Positions 7,310-14,650 of a stretch of 22,164 nt of DNA are shown here, piece by piece. A program made the position numbers and the translations under genes. This DNA is from Ghiorsea sp. GTDB lineage: Bacteria > Pseudomonadota > Zetaproteobacteria > Mariprofundales > Mariprofundaceae. The stretch lies in contig JAJFLD010000184.1 in the NCBI GenBank assembly GCA_021772875.1, forward strand, positions 1 through 22,164, given 5' to 3'. The notes under the pieces were generated by a model, which was not told the DNA's origin, searched no databases, and saw only the letters and a program-made list of their open reading frames with translations. Each line of letters opens with the position of its first letter. The stretch's first letter is position 1.

Positions 7310-10075
7310 GTGCCGAGTTCAAATCACAAAGAAAGTAATGCAGCTACACATGCCGAGGTATTGGCTCGGCTAAAACAAGGCATGCGCATAAGCATGCTAC
7401 CGCAAGAAAAAAAACCTGAACAAAATCCAGCGCCTGCTCAAGTTGCCTCACCTGCTGTTGAACAAACACCAGCGCAACAAACTGCATCTTATGATAGTAT
7501 TGAATACCCATCCCGTGCTATGGTGCTCATCAACGCTTGGCGCATGCATGGTCATCTGCATGCAGATCTCGACCCACTAAAACTTCGCCCTGCCAAAGCA
7601 AGCCCTGATATGGAGTTGGCTTATTATGGCTTAAGTGATAAAGACTTGGACACTGTCTTCCCAACAGGTGATTTGGTTGGGCCACCATCCTTACCACTGC
7701 GTGAAATTCTTAACCTCTTGCGTCAAACTTACAGCGGCCATGTTGCTCCTGAATTGATGCATATGAGTGATACGTCCCGTCGACAATGGATGCAACATCG
7801 CCTTGAACGCACGCGCTCTACGCCCAATTTTGATGCGACAAAACGGCAGCATATTTTTGATAAAATCATGCGTGCTGAAGAATTTGAACGCTTTCTACAC
7901 ACCCGCTATACAGGTCAAAAGCGCTTTTCTTTAGAAGGTGGTGAAAGCCTTGTGCCTATGTTGGATACATTGGTACAACACGCTGGTTCTAAAGGTGTCA
8001 AAGAAATCATCATTGGCATGACACATCGTGGCCGTTTAAATGTGTTGGCCAACGTGATGGGTAAATCACTTGGCGATATTTTTTCAGAATTTGAAGGCAA
8101 TCAATTCTCAGACACCGAATCAGGTGCTGGTGATGTCAAATATCATATGGGTTTTTCTTCTGACATTGCTACTTCTGGTGGCACAGTACATCTCTCTTTG
8201 GGTTTTAACCCATCACATCTTGAAATTATTTCACCCGTTGTTTTGGGCAGTGTCCGTGCACGCCAATGTCGGCGCAAAGATGATGCCCGCCGTGAAGTGA
8301 TGGGTGTTTTGATTCATGGTGATGCCGCTTTTGCAGGGCAAGGTGTTGTTGCAGAATCATTAAACTTGGGTGATTTATCAGGATACCGCACTGGTGGCAC
8401 CATCCATATTGTCATCAATAATCAAATTGGTTTTACCACCAACCCCTTTGATGCCCGCTCCACTTTTTACTGCACCGATGTTGCCAAACTTGTGCAAGCA
8501 CCCATTTTACATATCAATGGTGATGACCCAGAAGCGTGTTGTATGGCCATGGAATTAGCGATGGATTACCGTCATCAATTCCACAGCGATGTGGTGATTG
8601 ATTTGGTTTGTTATCGCCGCTTAGGCCACAATGAGGCCGATGCCCCAGAAGTGACACAGCCTAGAATGTATCAACACATTCAAAAACATGAAACCGTACA
8701 ACAACTCTACCGTCAAACTTTAGCCCAAGCTGGTATTCAAAGTGAAGAGGATGCTTTGGCTGCTGCAAAAGTATTTCGTGATTCTTTGGATGACGTGCGC
8801 AAGAGTAATATCGCCACCCCTCAGCAATCACCCAAGCTGGAAAACAGTTTGCATGGTCGCTGGGAAGGTTTTGTCCGCCATTATGAGGGCGAGCCTGAAA
8901 CAGCTGTGGTCGAAGCATCATTAAAACCACTCGCCAAACGCGCAACCCAAGTACCTGATGGTTTTAAGCTGCATCCCAAAGTGGCAAAAATTTATGAAAA
9001 TCGCATCAGTATGATGAGTGGCGATATGCCTATTGATTGGGGTTGTGCCGAAATGATGGCTTATGCCACCTTGCTGGATGAGGGTGGCTGGGTTCGTTTG
9101 ACAGGACAAGATTCAGGACGCGGCACATTTTTTCATCGCCATGCTATCGTGTACGACCAAGAAACAGGTAAAGGGTTTACGCCACTTCGCCAAATCATCA
9201 ATGGTGTTTTATCTCGTTTTCTCACTGTAGATAGTATGCTTTCAGAGCTGGCTGTGCTGGCCTATGAATATGGCTATTCTGTTGCTGAACCGCGTGCCTT
9301 GGTGATTTGGGAAGCACAATACGGTGATTTTGCCAATATGGCACAAGTGGTGATTGATCAATTTGTTGCTGCTGGTGAATCCAAGTGGGGCCGTATGTCT
9401 GGTTTAGTGTTATGGCTACCACACGGTTATGAAGGGCAAGGTGCTGAACATTCTTCAGCCCGTCTTGAGCGTTTTTTACAATTGTGTGCCAACGATAATA
9501 TGCAAGTGGTTGTGCCCACAACCCCTGCCCAACTCTTCCACCTTTTACGACGCCAATATTTAATCAATACCCGTAAACCATTGATTATCATGGCACCAAA
9601 GAGCTTGTTGCGTCACAAGGCATCGGTGTCAACAATACACGATTTAACCACAGGTCGTTTCCAACCTGTGATTGCCGATGATGCTCCTGAAGACTGTCGT
9701 CGAGTCATTCTATGCTGTGGTAAAGTCTATTATGATTTATTAGAAGCTAAAAATACGGCAACGGCCAACGATATCTGTTTGGTTCGGATTGAAGGTTTAT
9801 ACCCATTCCCAAGAAAAGAACTGCAAACCGCACTTTTACCCTTTGCCAACTGCACTGAAATGGTCTGGGTGCAAGAAGAGCCCGAAAACCAAGGGGCATG
9901 GTTACAAATCAATAGCTCACTACGCCAAGTCCTTTTACCCGAACAAAAATTATATGGCTTAGCAAGACCAGCACTTGCAGCACCTGCCGTGGGTTCATCA
10001 AAACGTCACCAAGAACAAAAAGAACAACTCTTAAACGCAGCTCTCGGCACCTCTGTCGATGGCTTTATGCTTTAA
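7310..10075 (+). CDS. sucA: 2-oxoglutarate dehydrogenase E1 component, atypical N-terminus
   Basis: Thiamine-diphosphate E1 of the 2-oxoglutarate dehydrogenase complex (TCA cycle, cytoplasm). From about residue 69 onward the protein follows E. coli SucA closely: HGHLHADLDPL, KRFSLEGGESLVPMLD, GMTHRGRLNVLANV, VKYHMGFSSD, NPSHLEIISPVV, IHGDAAFAGQGVV, RRLGHNEAD, DSGRGTFFHRHA, GQGAEHSSARLERFLQ and CSGKVYYD-like CCGKVYYDLLE. The first 68 residues are Pro/Ala/Gln-rich and show no trace of the usual docking motif (SGANxxYIExLYxxWLxDPxSV). An in-frame TGA at 7289 rules out a longer upstream version. ATG 7292 lacks a ribosome site; GTG 7310 has AGGGGG (7299-7304) five bases upstream and is preferred (921 residues; 927 from the ATG). 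A small GGCA/TGCC hairpin covers the start region. sucB follows after 18 bases. Confidence 0.93.
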   Translation: MPSSNHKESNAATHAEVLARLKQGMRISMLPQEKKPEQNPAPAQVASPAVEQTPAQQTASYDSIEYPSRAMVLINAWRMHGHLHADLDPLKLRPAKASPDMELAYYGLSDKDLDTVFPTGDLVGPPSLPLREILNLLRQTYSGHVAPELMHMSDTSRRQWMQHRLERTRSTPNFDATKRQHIFDKIMRAEEFERFLHTRYTGQKRFSLEGGESLVPMLDTLVQHAGSKGVKEIIIGMTHRGRLNVLANVMGKSLGDIFSEFEGNQFSDTESGAGDVKYHMGFSSDIATSGGTVHLSLGFNPSHLEIISPVVLGSVRARQCRRKDDARREVMGVLIHGDAAFAGQGVVAESLNLGDLSGYRTGGTIHIVINNQIGFTTNPFDARSTFYCTDVAKLVQAPILHINGDDPEACCMAMELAMDYRHQFHSDVVIDLVCYRRLGHNEADAPEVTQPRMYQHIQKHETVQQLYRQTLAQAGIQSEEDALAAAKVFRDSLDDVRKSNIATPQQSPKLENSLHGRWEGFVRHYEGEPETAVVEASLKPLAKRATQVPDGFKLHPKVAKIYENRISMMSGDMPIDWGCAEMMAYATLLDEGGWVRLTGQDSGRGTFFHRHAIVYDQETGKGFTPLRQIINGVLSRFLTVDSMLSELAVLAYEYGYSVAEPRALVIWEAQYGDFANMAQVVIDQFVAAGESKWGRMSGLVLWLPHGYEGQGAEHSSARLERFLQLCANDNMQVVVPTTPAQLFHLLRRQYLINTRKPLIIMAPKSLLRHKASVSTIHDLTTGRFQPVIADDAPEDCRRVILCCGKVYYDLLEAKNTATANDICLVRIEGLYPFPRKELQTALLPFANCTEMVWVQEEPENQGAWLQINSSLRQVLLPEQKLYGLARPALAAPAVGSSKRHQEQKEQLLNAALGTSVDGFML

Positions 10076-10093
10076 GTAAGAGGGTAAAAAAAC

Positions 10094-11143
10094 ATGATGT
10101 TTGAAATTAAAGTTCCCAGTTTGGGTGAGTCCGATACCGAAGCCACACTCATTTCATGGCTCAAAGAAGTGGGCGACGAAGTGGCTGTTGATGATATTAT
10201 CGCTGAGATTGAAAGCGATAAAATCACCATGGAAATTACAGCAACAGAAGCTGGCATTTTGAAAGAACAAAAATTTACTGTCGACGACACCGTAGAGCCT
10301 GGCCAAGTGATTGGTCTGATTGATACCTCTGTAGATATTTCAGCTAAAAAAGCTGCCTCACCCGAATCACCCAAAGTGTCCAAAGCAAAACGCGAAGCGC
10401 CCGAGCTTGAAGAAGTGACACCAACTTCATCGCCACTTGAAGAACGCGAGGCCATTCGTGTGCCTATGACACGTTTGCGTAAACGCATCGCCACCCGCCT
10501 CAAAGAAGCACAAAATACCGCCGCAATGTTGACCACGTTCAATGAAGTGAATATGCAGCCTATTATGCAGATGCGCTCTGAGCATCAAGCAGCATTCACA
10601 GCAAAATTTGCAGTAAAACTGGGTTTCATGTCGTTCTTTAGTAAAGCCTGTGCGCTAGCCTGTGCCGACTATCCAAGCGTCAATGCTTATATTGAAGGGG
10701 ATGATGTCTTGTATCATAATTACATTGATATGGGCATTGCAGTTTCAACGGAGAATGGTTTGATTGTGCCTGTCTTGCGGGATGTTGGCATAAAAAGTTT
10801 TGCCGAAATTGAGCAAGGTATTATTGATCTTGCAACCAAAGCCCGAGAAGGTGGTTTAACCACCGACGATATGCACGGCGGCACTTTCTCTATCACCAAT
10901 GGTGGTATTTTTGGCTCTATGCTTTCCACACCCATCTTAAATACACCTCAAAGTGCAATTTTAGGCATGCATACCATTCAAAAACGGGCCATGGTTGAAA
11001 ATGACCAAGTGGTGATCAGACCGATGATGTATTTAGCTCTTTCTTATGACCACCGCCTGATTGACGGTAAAGATGCTGTGCAATTTCTTGTGCGTGTCAA
11101 AGAGCTGCTAGAAAACCCACAAAGCTTTGATTTAAACTTATAA
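10094..11143 (+). CDS. sucB: 2-oxoglutarate dehydrogenase E2 (dihydrolipoyl succinyltransferase) lacking the subunit-binding domain
   Basis: E2 core of the 2-oxoglutarate dehydrogenase complex, moving succinyl groups from lipoyl to CoA. Residues 1-78 are a lipoyl domain with EIESDKITMEI (lipoylated K43). Residues 121-349 are the acyltransferase domain, with VPMTRLRKRIATRL, FNEVNM, NGLIVPVLRD, GGTFSITNGGIFGS and the catalytic YDHRLIDG (H320, D324). Between them is only a linker of about 40 residues rich in Pro, Lys, Glu and Ser. The usual peripheral subunit-binding domain (SPxxRxxxxExxxxxxxxxGTGxxGRxxxxD) is missing, which explains the length of 349 instead of about 400-410. ATG 10094 has AGGG (10081-10084) nine bases upstream; a second ATG follows directly. 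The gene lies in an operon with sucA; lipB nearby supports its lipoylation. Confidence 0.93.
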   Translation: MMFEIKVPSLGESDTEATLISWLKEVGDEVAVDDIIAEIESDKITMEITATEAGILKEQKFTVDDTVEPGQVIGLIDTSVDISAKKAASPESPKVSKAKREAPELEEVTPTSSPLEEREAIRVPMTRLRKRIATRLKEAQNTAAMLTTFNEVNMQPIMQMRSEHQAAFTAKFAVKLGFMSFFSKACALACADYPSVNAYIEGDDVLYHNYIDMGIAVSTENGLIVPVLRDVGIKSFAEIEQGIIDLATKAREGGLTTDDMHGGTFSITNGGIFGSMLSTPILNTPQSAILGMHTIQKRAMVENDQVVIRPMMYLALSYDHRLIDGKDAVQFLVRVKELLENPQSFDLNL

Positions 11144-11147
11144 CCAT

Positions 11148-11164
11148 CCCCTAATCTGTTGGGG
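11148..11164 (+). terminator. Weak hairpin after sucB
   Basis: CCCC (11148-11151) plus AA pair with TTGGGG (11159-11164) around a TCTG loop, with one bulged T. It begins four bases after the sucB stop. No T run follows, so it is at best an atypical or Rho-assisted terminator, or an RNA 3'-end-protecting stem. Confidence 0.3.
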
Positions 11165-11229
11165 AAATGACACTGCTTTAAAGAGGCCGTTTGGCATAAG
11201 TATAGTTGCCCCATAATCGTTTATATTAC

Positions 11230-11245
11230 TAGGCTTTTTAGCCTA
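11230..11245 (+). other. Perfect 6-bp stem-loop in the sigma-factor upstream region
   Basis: TAGGCT (11230-11235) and AGCCTA (11240-11245) form a perfect stem with a TTTT loop. It has no following T run. It may be an operator or part of the structured region before the sigma-factor gene. Confidence 0.35.
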
Positions 11246-11270
11246 ATCTAAGTCAGATTTGACAAATGCC

Positions 11271-11286
11271 TCGCATATTCATGCGA
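11271..11286 (+). other. Perfect 6-bp inverted repeat just upstream of the sigma-factor leader
   Basis: TCGCAT (11271-11276) and ATGCGA (11281-11286) flank ATTC. The element lies 7 bases downstream of a consensus TTGACA (11259-11264), where the spacer and -10 region of a promoter would be, so a bound regulator there could block transcription. A good -10 box at 16-18 bases is not seen (best TGCGAT), so the promoter itself is uncertain. Confidence 0.35.
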
Positions 11287-11300
11287 TATACCGTGTTTGT

Positions 11301-11350
11301 ATCCCTCCCCATCATCCGCATATCGGACATGTTTACGGAGAGGGGATCCC
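11301..11350 (+). promoter_or_regulatory. Leader that can sequester the sigma-factor ribosome binding site
   Basis: ATCCCTC (11301-11307) can pair with GAGGGGAT (11340-11347) through seven base pairs with one bulged G. That second arm is the Shine-Dalgarno region (GGAGAGGGG, 11337-11345), 5-10 bases before ATG 11351. Inside the loop TCCG (11315-11318) pairs with CGGA (11324-11327). The eight bases before ATG are the palindrome GGGATCCC. The arrangement would keep translation low until the stem opens. E. coli rpoS has a functionally similar inhibitory leader; the sequence here is unrelated as far as can be seen. Confidence 0.45.
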
Positions 11351-12196
11351 ATGAAACAAGCAACCAGTTTAGATGCAATAAGTTTATATCTTAAAGAAAT
11401 GGCGCGTTATCCTCTTTTAACCGCCGCACAAGAAATTGAACTGACCTTTGCCATTCAGTCGGGCGATCAACAAGCCTATCAAACCATGATCAGCTCCAAC
11501 CTCCGTTTGGTTGTCAAAATTGCGCGCAGGTATGTGAGCCGTGGTTTGGCATTAGAGGATCTCATTGAAGAAGGTAACCTTGGTTTGATTCATGCTGTTG
11601 GGAAATTTGATACCGAACATGGCTGTCGTTTCTCCACCTATGCAACATGGTGGATACGTCAAAATATTGAACGTGCAATCATGAATCAATCACGCACCAT
11701 TCGTGTGCCCGTACATGTTGCCAAGGAAATGAACCGCATGGCCCATGCAGACAATCATTTGCGTGCAATTTTAGGACGCGAACCCTCTGAACAGGAAATT
11801 GCCGTTAAAATGGGTAATTCTCAACACCGAGTACAAGAGCTTAGAGAAGCATTCCTTCCAACCAACAGTGCAGATCAAATTTTATTCGGTTCTGAAGACA
11901 CGACAGTTTATGATATCACCGAAGATCCACAGGCCAAACAGCCTTGTGAACATTTAAACCAACAGATTTATAAAAACATGGTGCAAACGTGGTTGAATTT
12001 TCTCAGCAAAAAAGAACGCGATGTCATGATGCTTCGTTATGGTATTGGCGATAGAGATGACCCATGGACACTTGAAGCCATTGGTGAACACTTTGGGGTT
12101 ACACGCGAACGCATTCGTCAAATTCAAGTTGCAGCTTTACAAAAATTACGTAACCTCCCAGATGCACAACATATGCGTCTGGAGGAAGTTATTTGA
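11351..12196 (+). CDS. RpoS-like group 2 sigma factor
   Basis: RNA polymerase sigma-70 family protein of 281 residues. Region 1.2 (SLYLKEMARYPLLT, 11-24), region 2 with NLRLVVKIARRYVSRGLALEDLIEEGNLGLIHAV shared in pieces with RpoS, region 2.4 RFSTYATWWIRQNIERAIMN (93-112) and TRTIRVPVH-like SRTIRVPVH, a region 3, and region 4.2 helix-turn-helix LEAIGEHFGVTRERIRQIQ (241-259) are all visible. There is no acidic region 1.1, so it is not the primary sigma. It lacks the RpoH box region; RpoS of E. coli is about 330 residues, longer at the N-terminus. The frame opens upstream at 11297, but ATG 11351 has GGAGAGGGG before it and begins just ahead of region 1.2. The stop overlaps the apt start by four bases (TTGA). 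It probably serves stationary-phase or stress transcription; the exact class needs a tree. Confidence 0.87.
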   Translation: MKQATSLDAISLYLKEMARYPLLTAAQEIELTFAIQSGDQQAYQTMISSNLRLVVKIARRYVSRGLALEDLIEEGNLGLIHAVGKFDTEHGCRFSTYATWWIRQNIERAIMNQSRTIRVPVHVAKEMNRMAHADNHLRAILGREPSEQEIAVKMGNSQHRVQELREAFLPTNSADQILFGSEDTTVYDITEDPQAKQPCEHLNQQIYKNMVQTWLNFLSKKERDVMMLRYGIGDRDDPWTLEAIGEHFGVTRERIRQIQVAALQKLRNLPDAQHMRLEEVI

Positions 12197-12726
12197 CCCC
12201 AAAACCTGCAATTCAACTGCGTGATTTTATTCGAAACATTCCAGATTTCCCTAAAAAAGGTATTAACTTCAAAGATATTAGCCCCTTGCTGGCCAATGGC
12301 GAGGCCTTTTCAGAATGCACATCTGAGCTCGCCTTTCATATGCCAGAAAATATTGATGCCATCGTAGGCATAGAATCCCGTGGTTTTTTGTTTGGTGCTG
12401 CCTTAGCGCAATTGACAGGCATTGGTTTTGTACCAATTCGTAAACCTGGAAAACTACCATCAGAAACCCATGCCATTGCATATGAACTTGAATATGGCAC
12501 AGACCTCTTAGAAATCCATCGCGATGCTTTAAATCACAATCATCGGGTGGTGGTGGTTGATGATTTGTTGGCCACTGGCGGCACTGCTGCGGCAACGGTG
12601 CAATTGGTAGAAAAGTTGGGGGCTGAAGTAGCGGCATGTTTATTTGTCATTGAATTAGGTGCCTTAAATGGTCGCAGTAAACTCGACCACACCCCCGTCA
12701 TCAGCCTATTAAATTACGACGATTAA
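12193..12726 (+). CDS. apt: Adenine phosphoribosyltransferase
   Basis: Cytosolic purine-salvage enzyme converting adenine and PRPP to AMP and pyrophosphate. The 177-residue product has the family pattern IPDFPKKGINFKDISPLL (16-33), GIESRGFLFGAALA (59-72), FVPIRKPGKLP (79-89), YELEYGTDLLEIH (97-109) and the PRPP-binding loop VVVVDDLLATGGTA (119-132). The start is TTG at 12193, with a strong GGAGG (12181-12185) seven bases upstream; its first bases overlap the stop of the sigma-factor gene (TTGA), so the two are translated from one message. Only one base separates its stop from the stop of convergent lipB. Pairing with a sigma factor is unusual and may simply reflect compact gene order. Confidence 0.95.
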   Translation: MTPKPAIQLRDFIRNIPDFPKKGINFKDISPLLANGEAFSECTSELAFHMPENIDAIVGIESRGFLFGAALAQLTGIGFVPIRKPGKLPSETHAIAYELEYGTDLLEIHRDALNHNHRVVVVDDLLATGGTAAATVQLVEKLGAEVAACLFVIELGALNGRSKLDHTPVISLLNYDD

Positions 12727-12727
12727 T

Positions 12728-13387
12728 TTAACACTGTAATAAGCTGGCAAACACTTTTTGTGTTTGCTCTTGAATCATTTTTCCAAGCTCTGCCCGACTG
12801 ACCTGCACACCTAGTTTTTCTAATGAAATCACAGGGGCATCAACCATGCCGCAAGGCACGATGCCTTTAAAATGATTAAGATTAGGATTAATATTTAAAG
12901 CAATACCATGCCAAACCACCCACTTTCGGCAGCGCACACCTGCTGCGGCAATCTTAAGCCCATCCACCCACACACCAATGCCTCGCTTATCACGGCATGC
13001 AGCTATCCCCAGCTCAGTAAGTACTCTGATAATCACTTCTTCCAAACGCCAAATATGCAGATGTAAATCTTGTTCTTGAGATAAGTTTGCGACGATATAA
13101 CAAAGCAGCTGCCCTGGCCCATGATAGGTCACTTCACCACCACGGCCAGTTTGATACACTTCGATGTTATCACCATCAACCTCTCTGCTCAGCACATCCT
13201 TGGCTGCCGCGGATGTGCCCAAGGTATAAATGGGTGGATGTTCGGTTAAAATGAGATGAAACTTTTTTTCGCCTTGAAGCAGTGCATCACGCAAATATTC
13301 CTGCTCAGCCATGGCTTGTGGGTAGGTTTGCAGATCATGTTCAATGATGGAGAATCGGGTAGACGAAGGCATGCAACAAAACTGCAT
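12728..13387 (-). CDS. lipB: Octanoyl-[acyl-carrier-protein]:protein N-octanoyltransferase
   Basis: LipB moves octanoyl from acyl carrier protein to lipoyl-domain lysines, the first step of de novo protein lipoylation, in the cytoplasm; SucB is one expected client. The 219-residue sequence shows ILTEHPPIYTLGTSA (46-60), the signature TGRGGEVTYHGPGQL (80-94), the catalytic lysine in GLKIAAAGVR (K145), WHGIALNINPN (159-169) and the catalytic cysteine in GIVPCGMVDAPVISLE (C179). ATG 13387 has a poor ribosome site; ATG at residue 6 is an alternative, and the alignable part begins only at about residue 12. It lies 45 bases downstream of the histidine kinase gene on the same strand and converges with apt with one base between stops. 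Confidence 0.95.
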   Translation of the reverse strand: MQFCCMPSSTRFSIIEHDLQTYPQAMAEQEYLRDALLQGEKKFHLILTEHPPIYTLGTSAAAKDVLSREVDGDNIEVYQTGRGGEVTYHGPGQLLCYIVANLSQEQDLHLHIWRLEEVIIRVLTELGIAACRDKRGIGVWVDGLKIAAAGVRCRKWVVWHGIALNINPNLNHFKGIVPCGMVDAPVISLEKLGVQVSRAELGKMIQEQTQKVFASLLQC

Positions 13388-13432
13388 GGCTTCTTAAGAA
13401 AAGTAAAATATGGGCGCGTTAGCGAGCTTGTG

Positions 13433-14536
13433 TTATGCCATCACAGGAAAATAAATTTTAAAGATACTGCCTTTACCAACACCTGTTTTAACACGAATTT
13501 GTCCATGGTATTTCTTAATCGTTTTAAGCACCTGAGCCAAACTCATGCCACGCCCTGCAAATCGCGTGGAAAAGAAAGGTTCAAAGATGTGATGTTGGGT
13601 TTCTTGATCCATACCATGGCCGTGATCTTCTACCGCAAGTAACACATAATTTTTATTCAAACCCGTTCTATTGTGCATCAAGGTTACATTCTTACATGAT
13701 ATGATAATCACACCCTGTGCTGTTGTTGCATCAATGGCATTGTCCAACAACCGTTGTAACATTTTGATGAGCACTTCTTCATTGGCAAAAATTCTATGCA
13801 GCTTTGGCCCAATGTTAATGCTCAGTTTTCTTGGCGCACTGCTTTCTAAGTTATTTTTATAATGCTTTGCCACGGCAAAAACCACATCCTTCAAATAAAC
13901 TTCGCCCATCACAACATTGTCTGAAGTGTCGGCAAAATCGACAAGGTTATGTGCAACGTCGCTGGCTTGCAGGCCGCTTTTAGAAATACGATCCAACTTC
14001 GCAGCTAACTCTGGCCTATCTGCCAATTCCATCTTCACCAAATCCGCAGTGCCAACAACTGATGCCATCTGATTATTAATCACATGCGCAATACCACCCG
14101 TCATGGTTCGTAATGTTTCGGCAAAATCATCCTGTTGTTTTTGTCCTTCAGTAATATCCAAAACAAGGCATTCAATCACCTTACTATAATCTTGTTGGTC
14201 AATCACAAGTTGGGCATTGATGGAGGCAATGAATGTTTCACCATTGGGCCGCTTCATATCGGCGATAAAACCTCGAACAAGTCTTTCACTAATCACCTGA
14301 TTCACCAAGGCGCTACCCATATTAGGCACTGCCCATCTGTCAAAAAATATGTGGCCTAACAAATCCTCTTTTGTCAGCCCTAACAAATGATGCGCCGCAC
14401 CATTGGCTTCAATAATAGTACCATCCAAGGCCATCACAAGATAAGAGCTTTCCAACAAGCTCGCCAAGTTTGAACCTTTTTGAACAAGGTTTTCTCCGTT
14501 GTCAGCATGCTCCTGATTTATCTTATTCTTTTCCAA
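13433..14536 (-). CDS. PAS-domain sensor histidine kinase with atypical H-box
   Basis: Soluble-looking two-component kinase; no membrane segment or signal peptide. Numbering from TTG 14536 (367 residues): a PAS domain at about 24-130 (LLESSYLVMALDGTIIEANGAAHHLLGL in pieces), an H-box GGIAHVINNQMAS with H151, and an HATPase domain with N-box LLDNAIDA (N266), G-box VEDHGHGMD (302-310), FEPFFST and GRGMSLAQV, ending KGSIFKIYFP. The residue after the phosphoacceptor His is normally acidic (HD or HE); here it is Val. The frame extends to GTG 14635, but that start has no ribosome site, adds a Cys-rich stretch and covers a likely promoter for the divergent gene; TTG 14536 has GAGGG ten bases upstream. 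No response regulator is adjacent. The signal is unknown. Confidence 0.85.
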   Translation of the reverse strand: MEKNKINQEHADNGENLVQKGSNLASLLESSYLVMALDGTIIEANGAAHHLLGLTKEDLLGHIFFDRWAVPNMGSALVNQVISERLVRGFIADMKRPNGETFIASINAQLVIDQQDYSKVIECLVLDITEGQKQQDDFAETLRTMTGGIAHVINNQMASVVGTADLVKMELADRPELAAKLDRISKSGLQASDVAHNLVDFADTSDNVVMGEVYLKDVVFAVAKHYKNNLESSAPRKLSINIGPKLHRIFANEEVLIKMLQRLLDNAIDATTAQGVIIISCKNVTLMHNRTGLNKNYVLLAVEDHGHGMDQETQHHIFEPFFSTRFAGRGMSLAQVLKTIKKYHGQIRVKTGVGKGSIFKIYFPVMA

Positions 14537-14589
14537 TACCTTGAATCCCTCTTCTATTTCGTCAACAATGAGCCAGTGTATACGGCATA

Positions 14590-14595
14590 TATAAT
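14590..14595 (+). promoter_or_regulatory. Candidate -10 box for the PHP-wbqC-yggT gene row
   Basis: A perfect TATAAT lies 56 bases before ATG 14651, in the gap between the divergent kinase and PHP genes. No good -35 is present 16-18 bases upstream, so it would need an activator. AGGAG (14636-14640) is the downstream ribosome site. Confidence 0.35.
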
Positions 14596-14650
14596 CCTTG
14601 CAATTTGCAGGTGCGTCTTTGCATAGCAGCCCCACAGGAGATTATTGATC

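Noticed and set aside
7297..7330. tRNA-like T-loop (GAGTTCAAATC) near the sucA start
   Set aside because: No acceptor stem, anticodon arm or D arm can be built around it, and it lies within the sucA reading frame.
11191..11212. Sigma-54-like element (TTGGCA ... TTGCC)
   Set aside because: The GG and GC doublets are 13 bases apart instead of the required 10.
11259..11292. Full sigma-70 promoter from the consensus TTGACA
   Set aside because: The -35 is perfect, but the hexamers 16-18 bases downstream are poor (best TGCGAT); GATATA is 20 bases away. It is kept only as a comment, not as a feature.
11351..12196. Heat-shock sigma factor RpoH
   Set aside because: A structured leader suggested it, but the RpoH box is absent and regions 2 and 4 (including TRERIRQIQ) match RpoS-type sigma factors better.
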